Origin: Fomitopsis serialis
Lineage: Eukaryota; Basidiomycota; Agaricomycetes; Polyporales; Fomitopsidaceae
Direction: 5' to 3'
DNA length: 64,000 bases
Assembly: GCF_022376445.1 (NCBI RefSeq)
Contig: NW_025954963.1
Span: forward strand, 1,116,001 to 1,180,000
Of this stretch, positions 12,601 to 24,688 are shown one piece after another; the first letter of the stretch is position 1; each line of letters begins with the position of its first letter. The notes beneath the pieces are model-generated. The model made no database searches. It had not been told where the DNA came from and worked only from the letters and a program-made list of their open reading frames with translations. The translations under genes and the position numbers were made by a program.

Positions 12601-14229
12601 ACCTTCATGGCCATGGGGGTGGCAAAGACCATCGGTACCGTCAGTGTTGTTTGTTGTCTCAGTCATTACCTTTCTCTCAATACGCCTGCAGATCATCAGT
12701 TCGGTGGACTCGTCCCCGGAGATCCTCGCACAGATTCAGGAGATTATTATTCCCATTGTCGTCCAGACTTTGGAGAGCAAGGCCCTCGGTGCGCAGCATT
12801 TACATGCGACGCTAGGATCAAACCTGACGCATGCTCGTCGTAGATCTCTTTGACAACATGTACGACCTCGTGGATAGTTTGACCTTCAAGCTGCGCAGCA
12901 TCTCGCCTAACATGTGGCCGGTATTCGAATTGACCTACAAGACGTTCAAGGGCGAGGCAGTTGACTTCTTGGAAGGTTTGTGGAGCTCTCTGAGTTGTCT
13001 TGAGTATTACTTGAGGCTGATGTTTCTGCTTCCGCAGAGATGTTGCCGAGTCTGGACAATTTCGTCTCCTATGGCACTGAGATCTTCAAGGCGCGGCCTG
13101 ACTACAGGCAAATGTTGCTCGACATCTATACGACGTCCATTAACAGCGACCACCTTGGCGAGAACGACGCCGTCAACGGATGCAAACTTGCTGAAGCCAT
13201 GCTGCTCAATCTGCGCGGGCATGTCGACGACGTAAGTCCATCGAGCCTTACTCTGGTTGATCCAATGAACCAAGATATGTCCTTAGGCTCTCCCCAGTAT
13301 CATTGCCACTTCCCTCAAGACCCAGGATGCCGCAAACACTACCTCCCTTCGCCTTGCTAACCTGGAGGTGCTCGTCAACGCCGTCTTGTACAACCCCGGT
13401 GCCACACTGCACCTCATGGATTCGTACACGCCAGGCACGGCTCGTGCATTCTTCGACAAGTGGTTTGAGGCAATCAACGGCGAGAATCGCCTGCCGCGTG
13501 TGCACGATAAGAAGCTCAGCGTCACGGCTCTTTCTGCATTGCTCGAGATGGACCCGGCACAGATCCCCGACTCGGTAAAGGAGGGATGGCCAGGTATCGT
13601 CTCGGGCGCGCTGCGCATTTTCAATGACCTGCCGAAGGCTATGCCGGTACGTATTCTACCGGTGGTCAACTTATTGTTGGGCTGAGCGTTGCACAACAGC
13701 GCGCAAAGAGCTCGAGGAGGCATTCCAAGGTGACGATGAGGAGGAAGCGAGCGAGTCTGATGACGCGCAGTTCCTGAACCTGAACGAGAATGATGGTCAG
13801 TCAGCGGATTTAGAAATCTTTCTCGCTCACGTTCTGACCTTCGCTCACAGAGGACGTGTGGGACGAGGACTCAGCGTACATGGAGATGCTCGCAAACGAG
13901 GGCGCCCGTCTGCGCGAGAAGTCTGCACGCCAAGCTACTGGTGACGACGACGACGAGTCGGAGGACGATTCCGACATTGACGAAGAGCTTGGCTACATCA
14001 GCCCACTTGACAATGTTGACCCATATGTTTCGTTCAAGCAGGCACTGACTGGTACGTCAACGCCGCACCTGGCGAGCTTGTCCGCCGTGTTGCTCACTTG
14101 TCCACCATAGCCTTCCAAATGAAGAACCCCTCGGCGTATCAGCTGGCAACCACCTCGCTGAGCGCGGAGCAGCAGACCGTCCTCATGGAGGTCATGCGAA
14201 TCGCCGGGGAGAAAAGCGCATCTGCTTGA
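9638..14229 (+). CDS. Importin-beta family nuclear transport receptor (Nmd5/Sxm1, importin-7/8 class)
   Basis: Karyopherin that would carry proteins through the nuclear pore in a Ran-GTP-dependent way. The N-terminus (MDLQTLSNLFASTYSPDPN) and the importin-beta N-terminal domain (AAAVYLKNRVYTSYF, then LKNIVARDFPDNWPDLL) are typical, followed by HEAT-repeat helices throughout (for example QRFGALNMTAALGPFIMRHP and QPASLDD-like turns). The C-terminal part carries the acidic, Ran/cargo-related stretch (GDDEEEASESDDAQFLNLNE and DDDDESEDDSDIDEELGYIS), then a short helical tail ending EKSASA. More than fifteen short introns; the frame remains open throughout when they are removed, giving about 1,000-1,050 residues, normal for the class. 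The start at 9638 precedes the conserved motif directly. One intron (10234 to about 10761) is roughly ten times longer than the others. Confidence 0.92.
10234..10761 (+). other. Unusually long intron in the importin gene
   Basis: The exon ending ALEMVRAF is followed by a consensus donor (GTGAGT at 10234). Coding resumes at RFRQNNEILPKLV after about 528 bp; the acceptor at 10761 preserves the frame, while a more canonical-looking one at 10736 does not. Inside lies an 8-bp inverted repeat, TGCGGTGC at 10525-10532 and GCACCGCA at 10550-10557. No open frame inside looks like a known protein. It may also hide one more small exon. Confidence 0.55.
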
Positions 14230-14516
14230 TGTGCGTGAAAGATTCGGATAGTGTCAATCGTCGGAGGTCCTTGAATCCATTTGCTCTCAGAATTCTCCCA
14301 AACTATTCACTGTACGCAATTGTTTCCTTTCGTCTGCCCTTGTTGTTGTTCTGTGCTTCGTCGCTTCGCAAATGAACGTCATGTATGCCAGCTAGTCGTT
14401 ACATACACATCCGTGGTAATATACAGATATGCTCTAGACGCGAATCGGAATGGATCGGGTGTCCTACATACTACTGTATAGTGCCTCATTACTATGTAAC
14501 GTTGAGCGCCGACTGC

Positions 14517-16947
14517 CTACGCTGCGTCTCCCCCCAAACTCGAACCCAGACATTCAGTTCTCGGACCTCGGCTCCCTGGGAATGTGCGCATCTTCGCGAG
14601 GTACTCGTCCATATTCTCCAAGCCGTACTTGGTTGTTTTCGTGATGGGCGTCATACTCTCGCCGCGCGCGGCGTACTGCTCGAGCCTCGCCTTTGTCTCA
14701 GGCTTGGTCCGGTTGATGCTGTAAAGCTTGATGCGGTGACACGACGACGTGACGTGCAGGTCCCAGCTGGATGAAGTGGCGAACAATATCGTGAGCAAGA
14801 CGGCCACCATATATGGTGGACGACGGAGATAGGATCCGGGAAGGAAGCACTCACTTCCAGGCGGAACGGACGAAGGTTGGCTCAGTGTTGCATGACGAGT
14901 CCCAGGTGCGGGCACAGAACTCGATCCAGCCTTCCGCATTGACGGGTACGGAGATTTTCCAGAGGCGCCAGGCGTGGTAGTGCTGTTATCACTCGGTCAG
15001 CTGGGTGCTTTCAATTCGCTCGACGGGGCGAACAGCGCGAAGCGGCGTGCCTTTTCAGTCATGTCAGCAGGGTCGACTGCGTACCATACGTGTCCGCTGT
15101 GCAAAGTGCGTTGATTGGCAGGCATTGAGGGAGGGACGGGGAGAGTGATATAATGGCACGTACCCATCAGGCGAGACTTCGACTCGCTCAGGCCAGTTGC
15201 CACCTCCGCTATAGGCCCACCCCGACAACTCGACGTGGCCATCATGTATGATCACTTCCTTGTCCTGCGGGAATATGATCGCGCTCCTACATGGCACACA
15301 AAGCATTCGCCATTAGCACCCTCACGCCCACCGGACTCGTCAAACTAAACGCAACACGCACGAGACGGGCATGTTCTGAATACTGAACCCATTCGAGTAC
15401 TTGGAGTTATGCTTGCCAATCTGTATGTTGTAGTACAGGTACTCCTGGCTCTGCACAGGGCCCAGGCTCGGCTCCTCGATCGCGTTGATCTTGTAGAGCC
15501 ACTTCGTGCTGCGCGCGCCGATGACGCCCGTCACGACCACGCGCACTGCAGAGCGTAAGTGCGCATGTGACTGACCGTCAGTGCTGGTGAGATGGAAGGG
15601 GTGGAGAAACGCACGCGGGAAACCGTGGATCTTGGGGAGGGGCTTGCCGTTCATCTCCCATGCGAGAAGGACCTCCTCGCCGCCCTGGTTGCGCACTTTG
15701 CGAGAGGACACGGAGACGGCGTAGTTGAAGACGTTGCCCTTCCTGCATGAGTTCACACATTCAAGAATTCATCAGGCTCATGGTCGTAAACAGATATCCG
15801 GGAAAGGGGCAGGATATGGAACAGTTGTGGTACACACTTGAAGTACGTATCTGCACCCAGGAACTCCAGATGCCTTGCTTCGGACTTTAGTCCGCCGCAT
15901 GCGACCTTGAGCACTTTCTTGAGCGTTACGCCCGGTAGACGGCTGTTCCACTGCACACCGGTATGCATGTCAGCGATGTGCTCGGGATGTGAGGTGTGAA
16001 GAGCATACATCGCGCCTTCGCCCCATGGCTGAGAACAGACAAGGGTAGATTAGTTTCAGATGTGAAGGAGCTGGAATGATATCACGTACGGCTTGGATCA
16101 GCTCGTCGCCCTCTCCAGGGTACTCCTGAATTTGCTCGATGCGGCGGGTACCGCTGCATTGCAGGGTGACCGTCACTTCTTTCTGTCTAGTAATCGCAAA
16201 TCCGTGAACAGCATGTCAGAATCAGATATTACTGTACACACGGGAAGCGCGATGCATCCTTGAGATCCTTCATGGTCAGCTTCACGGGGGTATTCACGAG
16301 CCCGCCGATCTCGAGCTCAAATGCATCCTCGTCGATATCCGGGATCCCGCCGTGGTTTCTGACACTGCCACATCGTGACAAAACCGAAATTAAGTATTGG
16401 CCCGATCCCAAGAAAATGAATAGATATCTGACGTACAAGTGATACTTGTTGTCTGTGATCTTGCCCTCCATGAGCGGCTTGCGGGGCGTCTCGCCATTGT
16501 ACGGGAAGTCAAGCAGGTGGATCATGTCCGGCTTCTCCTTCTGGACTGTCTCCCAGCTGAAGTCGACGATCCGTTGGAGGCCCAGAGCCTCGTGGTACTC
16601 CTTCCAACGGTATCCAATCAGGACGGGGTTCGTCTTCGGGAGCGGCTCGAGCTGGAACTCTGCACGGCGAGGCAATGGGTGTGTTGATCGGGTGGAGAGT
16701 CGAAGGGGAAAGACGGACCTGGGCTGGGCGTGAACTCCTTGGTGGCAAGGATGCGCCTTGCGATCTCTTTACGGTCGGGCTTGTCCTCCCACTCGACATA
16801 TCTGTGCGCATCCGATTCAATCACCCCGATGGTTTTATGTGACGAGATTCCTGAAACGCACCCATTCCATCCCAGCTTCTCCTCAGGGAAGAGCTGGCTC
16901 AGCGGTACACCTTCGAAGGCAGCCATGGTCATCGTTCCAAAGCTCAT
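14517..16947 (-). CDS. Sulfite oxidase-like molybdopterin oxidoreductase
   Basis: Eukaryotic molybdenum oxidoreductase of the sulfite oxidase/nitrate reductase fold. The molybdopterin-binding domain shows NHGGIPDIDEDAFELEIGG and VTVTLQCSGTRRIEQ, in which the Cys is the expected molybdenum ligand. GVTLKKVLKVACGG and FLGADTYFKKGNVFNYAVS follow, and then the Moco dimerisation domain (VVVTGVIGARSTKWL, VELSGWAYSGGGNWPERVEV, WIEFCARTWDSSCNTEP). There is no cytochrome b5 or flavin domain, so the electron acceptor is not shown by the sequence. A leading residue run before the ATG at 16947 would require a TTG start, so 16947 is preferred. Many small introns; about 480 residues. No peroxisomal signal is evident at the C-terminus (GGDAA). 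Substrate (sulfite or another) cannot be decided here. Confidence 0.9.
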
Positions 16948-19610
16948 GTCAAGGTTTACCAACAGCGAGCGGGTGGGGTGAGACGAACAGGCCTTTCAGG
17001 TTGACTTTGGTTCACAGAGAATCGCTATCGCACATGACATGCATGACGCTACGCATTGTAATGGATATTAATATCGTATCCTCGCGTGCGCTATGGATTG
17101 CGGGCCTCAGCGGCCATGACGTGCGTGTGCGTAACCTGAGTGGCTGGCTACGGAAGCCATCAACTTCGAAGGCTTCCGACAGGGCACAAAGGTAAGGTTG
17201 TGCGCACGCTACCCGGCGGTGTCCTGCCCCGGGGCCTCAAGAGTGCGCCAACTTTCCACGGGCAGGGTCCCGTATCAGAATCTGCCAGTGATATGCAGTC
17301 AGACTAAGTCCTATGTGATGTCAGCAAGCCATTGTGTTGGGAGTTGGATTTCAGGTATTAGCCACAGACCGGGAAGAGTGCGGCCGAAGACTGGCTGGTG
17401 AGATCTTGAGAGAGTAGGCGGTGGGACATCTTCCCTGCCTCGCTTGGCCAATCACAGCCCTTCCATTGCCCTGCGGGCGAGTGCGGGAGGTCTCCGGGAC
17501 CTCCCAGAGTCCAGATTAGGCAACCGAGTACGTTCGCGCTTCTCTTCCACTTGAACAACACTTCAACCTACTTGTACGTTGCTTGGACAAGGCGAGCCGC
17601 GGCGTGAGCGGCATCGCGTGCCAAATACTCGACTGTTGTGGACATCTCTATGTAATGAACCAACTCTAGGCTGTTCGCGGGGAAACGCTACCGCATGGCT
17701 ACCAAGGGATTTTCTGGGCTGATGAGACCTGAACGTGAACGGCCTGAGCATTGAACATTGGCTGGCCGTGTGGCGGTTCAATGGTGGTCCATATTCTCCG
17801 GCCCTTGCACACTAGCGATCTCACATGATGTGCAATTGTGCCCGATGAGCAGCTGACAAATGGTGAAGACTCACTGTAACACGCGAACACAACTCTGCGT
17901 GGCCCTGAGTCACGGTGCTTCAGTCGTCCGTGGTGCACCTCTGACACCGTCACGAAGATGATACTCCCCTCGAGAAAATTGACGCATCTCGGCCGTACTT
18001 AGCCAAAGTGTGGCGAGCATTCAGCATGTACAGCACCGTGAGTGGTTCTCAGAGGCTTACGATGTATCACACTCACATAGCAAGGATAGAGTTGACATAT
18101 ACTGCGAGGCCATGAGCGCACAGGACGTTTCGATCAACCCCGATATAGTGACTCATCAGACTGGAGACGTCTATTCGAGTAGCGTTAGATCTCATGGTCA
18201 CAGAACCTGCACGCCCCTCTGCCTTCTATTGCAGATGCAGACGGAGGTCTTTTCGAGCTTTACGTGCCGGATGCATTGTATGTATTAGCCTTGGTGGAGA
18301 TGTCGACGTCGACGAACCGGAGGTTCTCGTCAAATTCCCTACCCTCTAGGTCACCCACTGCCAACTTGAACTTGAACGCACCAGGAATTCGGACTCACTG
18401 GCATGGGGCAGTCACGTTGCAGTCGCGGAGTGGCTCGGATCGTGGTATCCACAGCGCGGGCACAGGACTCCCAATCCTCAGGAATATGACAGGAAACTTC
18501 GGCTCCCACTCAGAGAGTAAAGCAGCGGCGAATTGTCCGTCTGCTTCAGTGCGAGTAAAGGTCCAGGACTGATGGGATGTCCCAGTCGCCCGTCGTCGGC
18601 GTCCGAAGCGCGCAAGATCTCAGATATACTGACCGCTGGCCGCGCCACGACGTTTCGGTGGCGATGGCCCTTGCACCGTGACGGTCATACACATTGCACC
18701 CCACCGTACCCGTAACTTGACGCGATTCGATGCTGACATGATACCCCGTAGGCATGCGAAATGCCTCACACAAGCTATGAACTGTTCTCGATAGATCTGT
18801 GACTGGGCGCAATGCCGCTCTAGCTTCAAGAGTACGGATCCGAGACCCCCTTGTGAGTCTGTAAAACGCGCAGAGATGAACCTACGTTAATTTCCTTCAC
18901 GGGAATAAGTATTTAACCACTCGCAGTACTCGACTCACCACAATTCCTCTTGCATCATCGACTTGGCGTTTTCCCAACTTCCGCTTCGCAGACACCCTCA
19001 GGCTTTTTTCCTCAGCTGGAACCGGCTGCTGCACCGCCTCCGGCGCATACTCTAAGACGCTGAAGCATTGCCTAACTTACATAAAGTTGATCTTGGACGA
19101 TGCCTTTGCCTACGCCTGCGACACCGGAGTGAAGTGCTAAGCCGTCCTTATCCCTTTGGCTGGTGTGTTTGCCAATGCAGCGATCGATGTTGTGCTTCAG
19201 ATATTCTAATGAGTGACTACTGGTCGCGAGATGGCGCGGCATAGCCGGCGTACCAGAATCATTTGTGCGTCTCTATGTATCTCTGGTTCATCATGTAGTT
19301 GATCATTCCAATTATCTGAGTCCGTATGAATCATCCATCTGTCGTTCAATGACAGCCTGACGGACATGCCATGTTGAATGGCCATCCGATGCTGTTCGCC
19401 AGAACAGCCCAGCCATCCTTGCGAGAGTGCACAATGTACTAATGCTACAGTCCTCCCCATGTTCCTACTGTTCGATCACGAGCACGCTCGCACACTCACA
19501 CGGCGCCCCGACTGCTCAGGTTCAGCCATTGCACTGTCCTGTATACGCAACTCCCGAGTACTAGCGAGCCTCTCACAGCCCTCCTGGGGTCAGACCAGCC
19601 GACATACACG
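16948..19610. other. Gene-poor stretch with a possible decayed DUF6534-like tail
   Basis: About 2.6 kb without a supported gene. Around 18200-18260 one frame reads APLPSIADADGGLFEL after a stop, closely resembling the C-terminal VALPSTADADQGPFEV of the membrane-protein gene just downstream; this suggests a remnant of a duplicated copy. A TATA-like TATTTAAC at about 18909 has no convincing gene after it. The remaining short frames look random. Confidence 0.35.
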
Positions 19611-21221
19611 ATGTCCACTCTTAACCCCCTGCTGTGAGTATCGAAGGCATGTCTCGATGTCACGCTGGCTTATGTGATGAATAGGCTAGGACCTTTGGTA
19701 AGTACTGCTGTAGGACGACCTTCGTTCCGTCCGCTACATGGTCGGTTTTCCAGCTTCTGGGTTCGCATTCAACTGGGCATTGCAGAGTGTGTTGACCGTC
19801 CAAGTCTGTGGGTCACTGCGCCACGAGCTGCCCTTCTTCAAAGCTCACCTGTCTCCTCGTAGACATCTACTATCTCTGCTTTCCGAATGACTCGAAATAC
19901 CGGAAATGTTTAGGTGCGGGCCCCGAGCAATGTGGCGGAACTTATCTTCTGATGGCATGAATGACCTTGAAGTGTATGCCGTGTGCATCTACGAATGGGT
20001 GCAGACAGCGCTAGTAACTGCAGACATATATCAACGCTTCATAACGGAAGACACGAGTTATATGATGTACTTCGCATCCTACGGGATCTCATGGATCACG
20101 CTGTTCATGATGCCTGCTCTCACCGCGGCCATAGTACAGTTGTTCTACGCATGGCGCATCGCAGTAGTATCGCAGCGCCGAGTCTATTCAATCGTTATTC
20201 TTCTTGTGAGTGCCCGATATGATCATCCAGAACACATTATATACTAGGCTTCCCCCTCAGGTCGTCATGACTGCATTTTGCTCCGGCATCGTGAGCGCTG
20301 TGAGCATGAAGGTATGTTCAACGATCCGGAGTGGTAGAGGATTGCCTGAAGAGCTACCCCTGCGGTACAGAATCTGGGTGTCGATGACGATGTTAGTGAA
20401 GTGACATGGGATGTCGCTACACAGGTGAGTTAGGCCATTCACCTTGGGCTGATAGGCTGTGAGTGTTCTCATCATGTGAACTCACCAGGTCTGGCTGTGG
20501 TGCAGCGTTCTCGTAGATTACATGATTGCCGGCTTCATGATTTACACTGTACGTGTGACTCCGGGCTCGATGCAAACGTTCCAGACTCCATTAATGTGTC
20601 ATATCTCATGCTTTCAGTTACGACGATTCAAAACTATGAGGACGGATACCGACTTGCTTGTAAATCGCGTCATCAGGTTGGTCATCGAGACTGGTTGTCT
20701 CACTGGTGCGTAACCGTGTGCTTGTTTCTTACTCACTCACTCACTCGGTGATCCAGTTGCTGGCGCCATCGCAACCCTCATATGTTGGAACGGATTTCCG
20801 GTATGTCCGGTAGCTAATCGGCGCGTTTTTGTGCTGACAAGGAATTCCAGCGTACTAGCCTAGCGGCTTGTCCGTCAGTGCAGTTACTTGTTTCGACGTT
20901 GTAGCTTTCAGTCTGATCCATTGACAGATTGCTCGTGCTATCCAAACTGTGACGGAAACCTTCACTACCTCCTTTCACCTTGCTGACTTTATCTATAGGT
21001 ATGCGAATACAATGATGATCAATCTGAACAATAGAGCCTTTATACAAAGCGCACCCTCCGGCGTCAACATGGGGCGCAGCCCGTTGGGCTTTCCGATGTC
21101 AAGTCCACAGACTGGACGCATCCCCTCGAGCGTTCTCATAGTCGCAGACTCTGAGCGTTCCGTTGAGGTTGCCTTGCCTTCGACCGCAGATGCAGATCAG
21201 GGCCCTTTCGAGGTTTGTTAG
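19611..21221 (+). CDS. DUF6534-type seven-helix fungal membrane protein
   Basis: Belongs to the large Agaricomycete family of multispanning proteins annotated DUF6534; its molecular role is unknown. Spliced translation begins MSTLNPLLTFASGFAFNW and continues into ALQSVLTVQVYIYYLCFPND, the family's first helix and loop. It then gives YAVCIYEWVQTALVTADIYQ, a helix ending VQLFYAWRIAVVSQRR, a helix ending in the conserved arginine-rich loop (LRRFKTMRTDTDLLVNR), then VIRLVIETGCLTG and a soluble Ser/Pro-rich tail to the TAG at 21219-21221. About eight introns of 45-60 nt are needed; the frame is consistent when exon 2 is taken as the 8-nt piece GACCTTTG, which is very small. Proteins of this family often occur in many copies, and a relic may lie about 1.4 kb upstream. 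Confidence 0.8.
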
Positions 21222-22839
21222 GTGTGGATAGTACTGTGTAGTACCCGTGGCTGATACCATCGCTTAGGTGACGAAGTGACCCCGAATGCGAGATAAACGG
21301 GGAGATATGCGGTAACGGAGGTGTCACTAAACATGTAACTATCTATGGTCTCGATGTGTACTATTGAAATCCGGCCGTTCATCTTGGTATCGTCTCTGGT
21401 CTGAGTCCAAAGAACTGGCCGGTACCCTTCGCCGGAGAGGATACCTTGACAGCACAGTATACAGACATTGTACCTTACGCACGGTGCGTTCCCCGAACAT
21501 AGGTAGACTTCTTCTCCTGACTTGCGCGCAACGGCCGCCTCTCGCAGATAAAGCTTAGATATATCATGACAGCGAGCCCCAGAGGTTCGTGCCTGGGTCA
21601 CCGAAAGATGCGAACTCAGAGTGGGACACAAACATCATCAGAACTTCGACAATCACCTGCTTTCGATCCTTGCTGTATGCGACGGCACCTCGATGCCTGT
21701 TGTGCGTTAGCAGTCGGATGCCACGTCAATGGGGCCTGTCCGTGTTCATATATATACTCACAAGCCGAGCAGACGCGCACGCTCACGTCACTGTACCAGG
21801 GCGTCAACCAGTTTCGCCGCCGTGGTAGTCGCTGGTGCGCTGCGCAAAATTGTCTGTGGATCTCATGTGTGCATTGCTAAGCAGATCGGTAGGGAAGTGG
21901 GTGCAAGGTTGCGCTGACAGACACCATGTCGATGGACGGTCGACCGGCGGATGGAACTCACTTGCCTGCGGCTCTAATCTCAACTTCGTAAATCAATTTG
22001 CAGTTGGCAACATGTACACCTTTGGTCTTCGTTATGGCAGAGTAGAACGCGAAATTTCTAGTGTCGAAGCAAAGGTCCTTTGAGGTCCACATTGTACCAG
22101 ATCTTGACGGACGGTACAGTTTGCGGTTTAACGCACACATCGGTGGGATGAGGTCCTCTGGTACGGCCTCGCTTCGATAGTATCTTCACGAGTTAGGTGC
22201 TGAACATGGCTCACATTCGCCTCGTCAGTCATGAAGCCATACTGAGACTGGCGAATGCCACCAATATCGACGTACTATGAGGCCGAAGCTTGACCGAAGC
22301 TTGACCGAAGCTGCTAGCGACGAAACCGTCTTAAAAGAGCAACAACCGGAGACACCACTCTCAAGTTGGTCTCGTTCGAGAGAGTAGCATGTGCCAGTTG
22401 GGGGGACTCTGTTCACCTGTAAGCGTCGTGTAGCAGGTAGGCATCCAGTTACTCAGCACTCGCCCCCGACTCGTCCACGCATGCGAGCCTAACGGTGGTC
22501 TGTGGCAATTGTCATAGGAATGTGATTCTCTCCGGAGATGAAGGCAGTGAATATGATGTCGGTGGCCCTGTCGCTGTTGCTTCTTTGACAGTGGTGTTAG
22601 CTCGAACAGGCAAAATGAAGTCGAGCCGAACGTACGCGTATCCAGCCCCTGTTGGTTGTGGCGTGCGTCATCGGGTACTTTTGGACTGTCAGACCGTGTC
22701 TCCTGTATACTAGAGAACAACGGCTCGAACGGGCCACGGTATTATGAAGCAGCGGGGGCGGAAGTGGAGGCGTGCTGCGAGATGTTTGTAAGGGACGTTG
22801 GGATGCTGCAGAGCAAGATCCTATGTTACTCTGAGCGAG
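21222..22839. other. Gene-poor stretch
   Basis: About 1.6 kb with only short frames on both strands, none resembling a known family. A short direct repeat (GCTTGACCGAA about twice, near 22287-22310) is the only visible structure. I cannot support a gene. Confidence 0.35.
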
Positions 22840-22922
22840 TTTAAAAAGAGCGACTTGTCTGCACACTCGGACAAGTCGCATTCAACGTACTCTCGTCACG
22901 TACACAACACCGAACAGCACAG
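22840..22922 (+). promoter_or_regulatory. TATA-like box and perfect hairpin upstream of the MDR oxidoreductase
   Basis: A TATA-like TTTAAAAAG lies at about 22840-22848, roughly 80 bp before the ATG. It is followed at once by a perfect 10-bp inverted repeat, GCGACTTGTC (22850-22859) and GACAAGTCGC (22870-22879), separated by 10 nt. It could be a dyad site for a transcription factor or a stem-loop in the 5' leader. Confidence 0.6.
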
Positions 22923-24194
22923 ATGGCACAGCAGAAGGCACTCTTCCTGACCTCCAAGCAGGGGTCGTTCGAGGTCCGCACCGCGCCCGTTCCCAAGCCT
23001 GGTCCGGATCAGCTCCTCATCAAGATCGAAGCGGCCGCGCTCAATCCCGTCGACTGGCGTGTCCAAGCTTGGGGTATCCTCGTCGAGAAGTTCCCCGCCA
23101 TCCTTGGCGAGGACCTTGCCGGGACCGTCGTCGACGTAGGCGAGGGCGTCACGAAATACAAGAAGGGCGACAGGGTGTAAGACACTTTCCGCAATCATGT
23201 GCAAAGACGTACGCTGATGGTGAGGTAATTCTTCCAGCGCCACGTACGCACCGGTCGGCGGGGGGGAACGGGCCAGCTTCCAGCAGTATGCTATCGCATC
23301 TCCTGAGTTAACCACCAGGGTGGGCGTACAATCTGTTGAATTCACAGAGAGCCGCTGACGGTGTGTGCAGATTCCGGATAGCATGACCTTCGACCAGGGG
23401 GCCACCCTACCGCTTGGACTTGGCACCGCCGTACTTGGTCTTTACGACCACGAGGACGGGGCTATTGGTAACTGTGGCCTCTACCCTCCCTGGGAAGATG
23501 GAGGACGCCGCAAGTACCAGGGACACCCATCCTGATTTTCGGCGGCGCTAGCTCTGTGGGGCAATTCGGTGAGTTGACTTCACCCGCTGAGATACGATGT
23601 CAGTGTTGCTGAGGCTATTCAGCGATCCAACTCGCCAAGCTCTCCGGTTTCGGGCCAGTCATCACGACCGCATCTCTTCGCAACGCCGACTGGCTCGAAA
23701 AGCTAGGCGCAACGCACGTCCTGGATCGAGACCTGTCTCTCGACGCCCTCGCGGCTGAGTTGAAGAAGATCACTGCGGAGCCGTTCAAGGTCATCTACGA
23801 CGCCGTCGCATCGCCCGAGATGCAGAACTTCGCGTACGGGATCCTCGCACCTGGCGGAGTGCTCGCCGTGGTGATGCCCGTGGCCGTTAAGGAGGACATC
23901 ATTGTCCCGGAGAAGAAGGCCTATTGGATGATGGCAAACCTCTACCTGCCGCAGCACAAGAAGCTTGGCATGAGCCTTTACTCGAAATTGCCTGGTTTGC
24001 TCGAGGAAGGCGCGATCAAGGTCAGTTAAGACCAAGTCCTAGAGTCACTGTAACTGAGCAGCGGTCACTTCGTACAGCCGAACTCAGTGGAATTGGTTCC
24101 GGGAGGCTTAGACGGTATTGTTCCTGGGCTTCTGAAGCTGAGCAAGGGCGTCAGTTGTGTGAAACTTGTCGCGCATCCGCAGGAGACGGAGTGA
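22923..24194 (+). CDS. MDR-family (zinc-type alcohol dehydrogenase-like) oxidoreductase
   Basis: NAD(P)H-dependent medium-chain reductase of the quinone-reductase/trans-enoyl-reductase-like group; the substrate is not predictable. The N-terminal GroES-like domain is seen as MAQQKALFLTSKQGSFEV, LIKIEAAALNPVDW and LGEDLAGTVVDVGEGVTKYK. The nucleotide-binding part has ILIFGGASSVGQFAIQLAKL and KLGATHVLDRD, and the protein ends VKLVAHPQETE. The usual catalytic zinc ligands are not evident, as in many fungal members. Five introns; one of 53 nt (from GTAACT at about 23469) removes a piece whose retention would otherwise break the frame. About 345 residues, normal. A broken paralogue lies at 37.6-38.9 kb on the other strand. 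The start at 22923 fits the paralogue and the TATA-like box. Confidence 0.88.
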
Positions 24195-24688
24195 TGATTC
24201 ACGCACTATTCACATGTGTAGCTGCACACTCCCCTGTATATTTGTTCTGCAGAGATCCTGGCGATGAGAAAGACGACTTTGAGTCGGTCTACTGTGCATG
24301 CGCGGCGAGTCGGTACTTTGAATCCGTCCTTGTTTGATCATTTCGGGCCCTTCGGGGAGAGCTGGCAACTTCCCCTTCGGCTGAGTTGTCTGGGAGAATG
24401 AAAACCACTGCTTTTCAAAAGATCATAAGAGAACGAGCTGAAAGCCGGACTAGGTGCAAGTTAATTTGAGGCACTGACAACACAGTTGAACGTCAACAAG
24501 CTGAACACACGCGCGACGTTGTGCGGATTGACAGTCCTGGAAGCGCCCATGACGCGCCTAAGTCACCCACGTGATCGTCTCGAATGGTGGCTCGCGTCCA
24601 AGTCCCTCCCGAGTCTGCTTTGCTTGCAGACCAGTGCTGCCATTCTGTGCATCTGCTTTGGTTCCTCTGCTCCTTGTTTTCGAACCCA
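24195..24688. other. Spacer between the MDR gene and TAF6
   Basis: About 490 bp, holding the 3' end region of the MDR gene and the presumed TAF6 promoter. I see no gene in it. Confidence 0.4.

Noticed and set aside
16948..16962. Upstream extension of the sulfite oxidase-like protein
   Set aside because: It would need a TTG start; the ATG at 16947 is adequate and precedes the conserved part.
18393..18407. HWHG motif, suggestive of a laccase copper site
   Set aside because: The residues after THWHG (AVTLQSRSGSD) do not match the conserved multicopper-oxidase continuation, and no other copper-binding block is nearby. It is probably chance.
18546..18812. Minus-strand frame with Cys and His residues, possibly a secreted protein
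   Set aside because: No signal peptide, no family resemblance and no intron support.
23469..23523. Apparent frameshift in the intact MDR gene
   Set aside because: Removing a 53-nt GT-AG intron (GTAACT to TACCAG) restores the frame exactly and gives the conserved ILIFGGASSVGQ block.
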